The notes under the pieces are model-generated. The model was given only the letters and a program-made list of their open reading frames with translations, did not search any database and had not been told where the DNA came from. Shown in pieces: positions 55,842 to 64,000 of a stretch of 64,000 nucleotides of DNA. Positions within the stretch are counted from its first letter, which is position 1. Each line of letters begins with the position of its first letter. This stretch comes from Patiria miniata (taxonomy: Eukaryota; Echinodermata; Asteroidea; Valvatida; Asterinidae). The translations under genes and the position numbers were made by a program. The stretch spans positions 14,095,547-14,159,546 of the forward strand of contig NW_024037058.1 in NCBI RefSeq assembly GCF_015706575.1, in the 5' to 3' direction.

Positions 55842-56041
55842 GTAAGCTGCCAATCGTCAATGAGAAAGATGAGTTGGTGTCGCTGATCTCGCGAACCGAT
55901 CTCAAGAAGCATCGGGAGTTTCCCCTGGCCTCCAAAGACTCTCACAAACAGCTTCTAGTAGGAGCGGCCATCGGGACCAGAGAAGACGACAAAGTTAGAC
56001 TAGAGTTACTGGCGCAGGCTGGCGTGGATGTCATTGTATTG
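55842..56041 (+). CDS. IMPDH: IMP dehydrogenase exon 7
   Basis: 200 bases, phase 1 in, phase 0 out (GTATTG|GTAATA). It encodes [20 protein letters not shown], the end of the second CBS repeat, then the return to the barrel: [15 protein letters not shown] and [12 protein letters not shown]. Confidence 0.93.
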
Positions 56042-56802
56042 GTAATAATACTCCAAAATGATAATAAATGATAATAATTACCTTGGATTGGACATTTGGG
56101 AGACATTCCCATAGACTTGTATTCTAGACCAATATTCCCTTGCCCTTTTTCAACAAATTTCGGTATGTTTACTACTTAGACCACAAGCAACAAATATAAC
56201 CTAATTGCAACAGTAAACTTTTGCCTCTAAAGGGGGCTATGACATTAGGGAGACATGAAAATGTCTCCCTAATGACCGGTGTCTCCCACCGTTCAAAGAA
56301 ATTACAAGAACACGTCTCCTTAATGGTACATTTAGTGGAATAATCTCACTGAATGCTATAATAGGGCGACTTTCCCATAGACTTGTGCACAAACCTAAAA
56401 TGCCACTATCCTGCCTCCACCAATTTCGGTATATTTATGGTACATTTGGACCACGAGGAATCGATCTAGACAGTTTGCAATGGTAAAATCCCTTCTCCTA
56501 AGGGTCATTTTCATAAAAGGGCGACACCAATTTGTAATGTAGACGCGATTAGCAAGATCTGTGCCCGTACACAGTATTCGTAAGTTTAATTGACTAGTTT
56601 TCCAGAAATTTCTGATTTGACAGAATCACACATTTGGTGTTGGTTCATTTTATCATCGCTCACAGAACATTTGGCATCGTTGTAGTTATGTTGACTGAAT
56701 GGTCCCAAGCTTGTGTGTACATGTATATGTTTCACTGTTTGGTTTAAACATGCTCACATCTTAAGTTTTCTTCAAACTTTTCTTTTTGCATTTTACTTTT
56801 AG
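56042..56802 (+). other. IMPDH intron 7
   Basis: It contains a hairpin at 56243-56274 (CATTAGGGAGACA and its inverse around a 6-base loop). Nothing else recognised. Confidence 0.5.
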
Positions 56803-56893
56803 GATTCTTCACAGGGTAATTCGTCCTTTCAGGTCAACATGGTCAAATACATCAAGCAGAACCACCCAGACGTCCAAGTTGTAGGAGGCAATG
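56803..56893 (+). CDS. IMPDH: IMP dehydrogenase exon 8
   Basis: 91 bases, phase 0 in, phase 1 out. It encodes [18 protein letters not shown] and ends VQVVGGN; the DSSQG loop contacts the NAD+ nicotinamide/IMP site in this family. Confidence 0.93.
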
Positions 56894-57597
56894 GTATGTA
56901 TTGTATTCTCTTGAGGAGGAGGAGAGTAAGTTGCCAGCATCCAAGTAATTGTAGAGACAATGTTTGGGTGTATATTAGTACTTTTTGTGGAAAATTGTCC
57001 AAAACTTGTCTGGGAAAGAGTTCCATACCTGGACATCACCTGTCACCATGTTTACAAACCCTATGAGACTGGTTTGAAGAATTCAAACTGTTTTCTCAGT
57101 AAATGCTTTAACATTTTCCCTGCTTACATGTAATTTGACTTTTTAGGACATGTTATCGCTTTCTTATGGCTGATAGGTCTCTGCAGGGAAAAATTAGTGA
57201 TGGAATTCTTCCCCTCGTCTGTTAAACAGACAGTTTTCAAACATGAAAAAATATTTTTATCTCAAAATTAAATTTGAAAACATAACTACAACTCCTTTGG
57301 CATTTTTTCCTTGTTCTGAGAACCTTCCTGAATACTGCAAAAAATCCATTACTGTAGGAACCCACATGTATATGTGCCCGGTACATGTAAACATGTGTGA
57401 ACTGTAAGCTTAAACTTTTTTTAGGTCAACCAGACCAATGTGAAGTAAAAGATGCAACACTATGTGTTCCTAATTTAAAAAACAATATCCTTGAAGCCTA
57501 GGAATTCATGATGTTGCTTCTTCGGTTTTTACTTGCATCTGTGATGTGTTGGGTGTTTTCCATGTTACAAAATGTAACTCCTATTAAACTTTTTTGA

Positions 57598-57798
<201 letters not shown>

Positions 57799-58249
57799 TG
57801 AATGTTCTTGAAGCTTGAAATAACTTCAACCAGTACTGGTTCTCGATATACACCTACAAGTCATGACTCAAAAGTGATTTCACAAATTAAGAAATTTACA
57901 TGTACGTACACTGTAAATTGGCTAGTGTTTGTAGGATTAAATCTTACAATATTCTTTAGGGGTGAGATTGGTAAGGATTTTTCCAGATTTTGTTATTTTT
58001 GTTTTGTTGGGAATTTTCTTGATATCAGGATTTTTTGGTCAATTTTCTGATTTAGGATTTCATAACAATCCCTTTTGTAATCTGAATTCCTCAGGTTTTA
58101 CCATAAGGATTTTTTTTACCTATAAACATTTTTGGTGCAAAAGAAATTAGTACTTTAGGGGTGCTTGTAGGCAAATGTACACTGTACACAAACATATACC
58201 GATACCGTATCATACTCATAGACCCTATGTTGCTCTGGGCCTGCAGTGA

Positions 58250-58655
58250 CCATCAAGCCCTCTGTCGATTATTCCGTGGACTTTTCATTTTCTACCAATC
58301 ACACACATGTTAACTTCAAGCTGGCCACAGGTGTACATGTAGTCTAGATGAAGAGTTCTGATAAATAGCCTCTCACATAACTATAATCACTGCACTGTGT
58401 GAGCAGCGATCAATAATTTTTTTATTTTCTCCCAATCTCACACCCGTTAATTCAAGCTGCCGACAGGTGTACGCGTGGATCTAGATAAAAATTTTTGATA
58501 CATAGCCTCTCACATAAACTATGATCACTGCACTGCATGAGCAGTGATCAATAATTTTCATTTTCTCCCAATCTCACACCCTCAAGATGAGGTCTCATTT
58601 TGATGAATAGCCTGTCACATAAACTATGATCACTGCACTGTGCGAGCAGTGATCA
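58250..58655 (+). repeat. Tandem repeat, about 135-150 bp units, three copies
   Basis: Units contain TTTTCTCCCAATCTCACACC, CCTCTCACATAAACTATGATC and GATCACTGCACTG....CAGTGATC. The last phrase forms a small hairpin in each unit (at about 58388, 58523 and 58630). Confidence 0.75.
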
Positions 58656-59411
58656 ATGATTAGTTTTCTTTGCAAATGGACAATGGAATGTTTGGTTGAC
58701 AATTTAGTGTCTATAGGATATGAAATGCTTGTACACTTTCGTTGTGAAGCTGTTTATCAATATCTCCAAATGATCTCAATTTTCTATGATTCTGCACGAG
58801 TGACAGAAAGCCAATTCTATCATTTGTGTAAGTTATAAACTTATTTTCACATTTTTTGGGTGTTTATTTCTGATATTTCAACTTAACTATCTACCACACC
58901 AGTAGATTTCTTTTATACAATTCATGTAGCTGTTACTTTGGTACTTTTCCCCCTAAAAAATTAACCTGAGCCATTCTGCTATTCCCAATTAAGAAAAAAT
59001 GTAAAGTTATTATAAAGCTGTCAGGGGGTGGAATGCGTGTATTTAAAGCTTGAACATTTACAGTGTATGACAGTGGGGGGGGGGGGGGGGGATTTTCCAG
59101 TAAGACCCATGCAAAGATCTATAATTAGGGTCGGATAATGGCCTCCTACAGTGTACATATTTTCATTGATATACAGCATACCTATATTTATCCCTAATCG
59201 CCTAGGTCCTTTTGCTAGGATGCATCCTCAATCCTGCAAAATCTTCCAACTTCCAACCGGTAAAAATTGGATACAGCCTCAATCTTCCATATCCGTCCGT
59301 TCTTTCTTGAATTTGTTCCGTGGAGGGGTAATCACTGCCTCAACTCTATCAAAATCCTCCATTACGTTTTTAAGACATTGGAGCAGTGTGGATGATATCC
59401 AGAAGCAGTGC

Positions 59412-59453
59412 TATTTTTTGGATAGCTGCAAATGATCTATGCTACCGGTACCT
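59412..59453 (-). mobile_element. Terminal fragment of a family B MITE
   Basis: TTTTTGGATAGCTGCAAATGA is the reverse complement of the family B left end. It ends at the TTAA that also bounds the next element. Confidence 0.55.
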
Positions 59454-59457
59454 TTAA

Positions 59458-59879
59458 CCCTAAAAGGGCGGGGGGCAGAATCTGCCCCCCCCCCCAACTT
59501 TTTCCGCGATAGCTTTGGAATTTTTTTTTTCACAGCCCGAGCTGTTTTGACTTTTTAGCCTCGAGTCTTGCGCATCTTTTTATACCCAAAACATAAAAAT
59601 TTTACGAGCCGTGAAAACTTAACTTTCCCATATACCTTGTGTACACAGAGCACAATTACCATTCGTACATATGAATAATTAATTAGCCATAATTCCAAAA
59701 CCCTGTGACCTATAGTCCTGAAATTTCTTGGGTATGTTCACGATGAGTTGCTCTATGCATGTACCGAGTTTCAAATTTTTTTGTCACTCAATGGCCGAGA
59801 TTTTAGGGGGGCGGAATTCTCCCCCCCCCCCCCCCCACCACGGCTGAGAGATGGTAAAAATTACCCGGCCCTTTTAGGG
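59458..59879. mobile_element. TTAA-flanked MITE, 422 bp, GC-homopolymer rich
   Basis: The ends CCCTAAAAGGGC and inverted GCCCTTTTAGGG are perfect, with TTAA at 59454-59457 and 59880-59883. Poly-C runs lie just inside both ends (about 59483-59495 and 59820-59837). Non-coding. Confidence 0.8.
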
Positions 59880-60454
59880 TTAAGCTTACATGTATCATTG
59901 TATCATATAGTGTAGACTTCGTAATGGCTGCTTGAACAGAGATTTCTATTGTTGCATCCGAAGTCATTACTCAGTGGCTTCCGTGAGTAGGCCATAGGGT
60001 ATCATCTACAGTTCATATTTATACAGAATTGTCCGTAAATAGAAACAAAGTAATCCGTGGGAGAGCCCATCCTAAGGCTTCCCTTACTGTCGCATCCTTC
60101 ACTCCACTTGCCAATGATGCCTTGCTTGTTTCCTCACAAACCTTCCTAATTATTTACCCCATGGAGCTCTTTCTTGGATTATGAAAGTTGTCCCAAGGAC
60201 GGTATCCAGATAATGACTGCTTTGAGTGGTGTAGTATAACAAGACTTCTGAGGTAGTCTCGAGGTGAAGCTGAGGGAAAAGCCCGCTCCATTAAAAAGAT
60301 ATAATAAAAATATAATAGAATATAGTTCATTCTGCCCCCTGTTGAGTTACGCGAGGGGATGTTTTGCTTCTAGGAATATACCTTGAGTGCACTCATGGGG
60401 TAAGGGTTGGGGGGGGAAGTCTGGTGATGGTGGTGATGTAATACAGATACATTA

Positions 60455-60852
60455 ATAAGCCATTTCGGAGTTACAAAAATGTACTACTGCACGTGCGCAC
60501 ATCAGATTCAACGATTTAGTGTCGGAAGATAAACAAAGCAGATAAATGCACACAAGTCTATGGGGGACGTGGTAATCGAATCCGCATTTTGCAATTTTGT
60601 TCTAGTAAAACAGAAGATGGAAATTTTTGTTCGCACAAAAGTTGGAGCACACGAAACAACGTAAACCATGGTGCCGTTGAAAACAATCAACATTTTGCAT
60701 CTACTTCAAAATAAGAACTTTTCTTTAATTTCGTTGGTACCCCGCTATGATTTTTCACACGTGTGGCGAACTGTTTATCCCCCGACCCTAATCATTGTCA
60801 TGGGATGTGCGCATGCACAGTAGTACATTTTTGTAACTCCGAAATGGCTTAT
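60455..60852. mobile_element. Fold-back element, about 398 bp
   Basis: Inverted arms of about 48 bases: ATAAGCCATTTCGGAGTTAC at 60455 and its reverse ending at 60852, extending inward through TACTACTGCACGTGCGCACATC with few mismatches. No coding content and no clear target duplication. Confidence 0.75.
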
Positions 60853-62036
60853 ACTGTAAGGACATTAGATGACTTTTATGTTTGCATTTAAAAATCTGAC
60901 CCCTACTCCTTGGCACATCATCCTGAATCTTGATCCCCATCCCCAACCCTACCTTCAGCCACCCCTTGTGCCCTCGGCAGTGAGCATGGGGGCTTTGCCA
61001 CTCTAATTAGCTCTATTATCAAAAGTTGACAACATTCCATAGGAACTCCCTCCCTGGAATGCTACATGTATAATAATGTTGTCTGCCATAAAGGTTTTCA
61101 GCATCCATGGCACCACTTCTGTTGCATAGTTAGGAGAAGTGTTGAAAGTCAGCCCAGTTGGAGTTCGGTTCGGCAAGGCTCAGAAATGATTTTGTCAGAA
61201 CAATCACGAAAGGACTAGATCACTAGAAACGTGGCATATATAGCCCAGCTCTGCCACACTGCAATTGGTGAAAGGGCTGGACCAGGAAAGTTATATTTCC
61301 TTGGTTAGTTTTTTTTTTTTTATCTTTATGATGGCTTTTTGTTGTAACAGGTACATGTATATCAATTTGTTAATTGTATGTACATGTCAATTGTACATTG
61401 TATCCCAAAACCACAAAAAAATGAACTTCGTGTACATTGTCTTTCTTAAACAACACAAGAAAGACAATGCATCTTATCTTTTTATCAAGTTCATTATTGC
61501 AAGTTCGGTGACATCAGCCCTGAATCCAAAAGCAGCCTGTGCACTCAGGGTCCATAGGTTAATGTTAATTTGCATTCATAAATACCTAAGACATTTTACG
61601 CATTCCTATTGGTCGAGAGCCCGTCACGTGGCCGGTCTTAAACGGATGATAAAGACATGGCTAGCTGGTCTTAAACACTTTTCCAGTGTCACAATAAAAT
61701 GTGGACTCCTAAAAATCCAGTGCCTCTTATCGTTTCATTGGTTGAACGTTCACTATCCTCACGTAGGCATGCGCAACACTACCAGGGAGTCAGAATTTAA
61801 AGTTCTAAATTCAAAACGCAACGCGCCAGGTGCGTTCTGCGCGACATCGCGCAGAACATGATACGCGCGCGTCAATCTCCATAAAAGGGTTGTTTACATC
61901 TTACTCGCCAGCTGAACACTCCATTATTTTGCAAGAGGGATGTTTCAAAAAGCATAAAGTGAATTTGTTGAACAAAATCGGGATGTTTTGAACGAATTCT
62001 ATGATTTTTTCTTACCGAAAAGGTATTTATGAATGG

Positions 62037-62199
62037 GAATAAATATGTGCTCCGTCGGTATTTATCACTCTGTTTAAGACCACTTAGAGTCTGGGTGCTG
62101 ATAATTACCCTCGCCTCCGGCTCGGGTAATTATCAGCACCCAGACTCTAAGTGGTATTAAACAGAGTGATAAAAACCTCCGAAGCACACATTTATTCCC
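62037..62199. repeat. Hairpin with about 72-base arms
   Basis: 62039-62110 and 62124-62198 are inverted copies around a 13-base loop (TCGCCTCCGGCTC). The inner arms are near perfect over ACTTAGAGTCTGGGTGCTGA. An inner pair of TTAA-like sites (TTTAAG/TATTAA) may be the true element boundary. Confidence 0.7.
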
Positions 62200-62250
62200 T
62201 TATTTAATTTTGCATCTGTACGTGTACATTGTACATATAATATACTTGGT

Positions 62251-62747
62251 TTAAAGAGGTTGTGGAATGCTCGAAGACATTTCCGTCTTTTTTTTTCGGG
62301 TATATGTAGCCTAAGGTGTGATGAAATAAAAACGACTATTGTTTCTGTCATAAAATGAGTACAAAAGGTACTTTTGAGAGCTGTTTTTCAAGTCCTGTCA
62401 TGCCTGTTTCGACCCGAACGTGCAATTTGTGTAAAAGTCGTCGTTGCGGGCAGCAAACAAAACACAGTAAATCGTGACGTAATAAACAGGACTCCCGATG
62501 CAGAGTAGCATAAACGAGTCCTGTTTATTACGTCACAATTTTCTGTGTTTTGTTTGCTGCCCGCAACGACGACTTTTACACAAATTGCACGTTCGGGTCG
62601 AAACAGGACCTGAAAAATAGCTCTCAAAAGTAACCTTTGTACTCATTTCATGACAGAAACAATAGTCGTTTTTATTTCATTACACCTTAGGCTACATATA
62701 CCCAAAAAATGACGGAAATGTCTTCGAGCATTCCACAACCTCTTTAA
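62251..62747. mobile_element. TTAA fold-back transposon with about 230-base arms
   Basis: TTAA at 62251-62254 and 62744-62747. The arms start AGAGGTTGTGGAATGCTCGA and are nearly identical inverted copies up to a 21-base loop near 62493-62514. The element is almost entirely terminal repeat and encodes nothing. Confidence 0.9.
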
Positions 62748-62792
62748 CTAACTGCTGTGTAATACCTGCTAATACAGTTTAGCCAGACAGTG

Positions 62793-63196
62793 GAGTGCCG
62801 TGGTCCAATGATAACGGCTTTCGACTTGTGTGCCGTGGTACATGGGTTCGAATACTGACCGTGGCAACATGGTGCTTGTGTTCTTGAGCAAGGCACTTTA
62901 CCATTATTGCTTCGTCCTTCGGATGGGACGTAAAGCCGAACATGTAGGTCCTGTGTGTTGTGTAATGCACGTTAAAGAGCCCAGTAACACTTGTCGCTAA
63001 GAGAAGGGGTTTGCCCCGGTGTTTCTGGCAGTGGCTGCAATATGCGCCGCAGCACAAGTGGGTCTCATATTTCTCATAATCTTCATTTACCTGTCTTTAA
63101 TAAAAGACATAATTTCCAGCGCCTTGAGTACCTAATTGTTAGTAGATAGGCCTACATGTGCTATAAGACTCCGGTAATATTATTATTATTATTATT
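62793..63196 (+). mobile_element. tRNA-derived SINE, near full length
   Basis: The head carries a B box in CATGGGTTCGAATACTGAC. The body has CTTGAGCAAGGCACTTTACC, TTGCTTCGTCCTTCGGATGG, TAATGCACGTTAAAGAGCC and GCGCCTTGAGTACCTAATTG, and the element ends in an ATT microsatellite (63178-63196). This body is widespread in sea urchin-type and other marine invertebrate SINEs. It is the parent type of the fragment at 19598-19806. Confidence 0.85.
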
Positions 63197-64000
63197 CGAG
63201 TCACCAAACAAAGAATCGAGTCACCTCTCCCGAGTCTGAGTCCCGCAGTCCGAATCACGAGTCACAAAGCTGGAGTCCGAGTCAAGAGTTACCTTTATTG
63301 GAAAAAGTTCGAGGTTCAGTGTTGCTAAAACCTCACAGTGTAAATGTTTCCAGTTTTTCACAGCCTTTCTCTAACTTAATGAACTGGAAATAAATACATG
63401 TATGTGTAACACGTCACCTTTCTTGCATTAAAATACACGAAGAGTGGCGCTTGCGAAAGTTCCAGTTACAGGCTTACCGTAAAGCTATAAAGCCCTTTAG
63501 ACAACTGCCTGGATTTGAAGTTTACGGTTGGGTTTCTTTTACGGGTACCCGGGTACCTGTGTTTTATCACAATAGGGTACCTGGTTCCTGTACTACCCGC
63601 AAATGCACACCAGTAATGTACTTCCTCTTCATGGTAGTGAATAACATATAAAGTCAAGCACATTGAAATGGTCCATTCTTCAGTGTCATCAAGATTGTTT
63701 TGAAAAGCAAATCCACAAGAGTAAAAAATGGGAAGTGCTGTATGATATGGATGTACATGTCAATCAGGAGCAGATACCGGTACAGAAGATCTTAATGCCC
63801 TAATGCCGGGGAGCGATATTACTGTACTATGCTATTATTTACACTTGTTGGTTAAAAATCCCCAAAAAAGCAGACACCCTAAAAAGTCCATATCTATACA
63901 GTACAGGTTGCCCCCCCCCCCAAAAAAAAAAACCGGAACGGCATACTTCCACAACTTTGAGACTCAAATCACCTGTACCAATGGATGCAGAATCTTTTTA
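63197..64000. other. Non-coding sequence to the window edge
   Basis: It starts with a GAGTC(C/A)-rich low-complexity stretch (63198-63290). A GGGTACCCGGGTACC palindrome lies near 63543, and a poly-C/poly-A tract near 63911-63931. No gene recognised. Confidence 0.4.

Noticed and set aside
61265..61861. 198-codon open frame as a gene
   Set aside because: Low-complexity start, no domain, overlaps repeat sequence; lies inside the IMPDH intron.

Overview
This window is eukaryotic nuclear DNA, most likely from a marine invertebrate deuterostome (echinoderm, hemichordate or amphioxus type). The evidence is split genes with GT-AG introns, a single-exon TRIM protein with a C-terminal beta-propeller, tRNA-derived SINEs, Ty3/gypsy remnants and a very dense load of short inverted-repeat elements. 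The exact species cannot be fixed from sequence alone.

Four host genes are supported. (1) A monocarboxylate-transporter-like (SLC16) gene on the minus strand, two 5' coding exons at 8654-8447 and 6295-6155; its 3' part is not in the window. (2) The last two exons (23951-24112 and 27696-27973, plus strand) of a gene encoding a farnesoic-acid-O-methyltransferase-like domain (Methyltransf_FA). (3) An intact 595-residue RING/B-box/coiled-coil/NHL protein (TRIM-NHL type) on the minus strand at 33692-31905. (4) IMP dehydrogenase on the plus strand, nine exons from the ATG at 41388 to 57739; it ends in the window just after the catalytic-cysteine loop, with the C-terminal third beyond the right edge. 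Two possible in-frame cassette microexons lie in its fifth intron.

The rest is mostly mobile DNA. Positions 1 to about 4009 hold a Ty3/gypsy remnant whose reverse transcriptase/RNase H has been cut out. Positions 10206-14246 hold three elements nested inside each other, two levels being hAT-like with perfect 8-bp target duplications. Positions 18385-19860 hold a 39-bp minisatellite in both orientations, interrupted by a SINE, leading into a second, heavily broken gypsy copy (19861 to about 23115). Several non-autonomous DNA-transposon families recur: two TTAA-flanked families (one with a 28-bp perfect central palindrome), a family with 9-bp target duplications (three copies), TA-flanked elements and many fold-backs. 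Tandem arrays occur at 29978-31235 (about 235-bp period), 39770-40625 (GGCCTTGG) and 58250-58655.

The genes do not form an operon or an obvious pathway. I saw no convincing novel multi-gene system. The points most worth following are the IMPDH microexons, the nested and end-to-end transposon structures, the minisatellite next to a gag gene, and the gypsy copy that keeps protease and integrase in one open frame without a reverse transcriptase.
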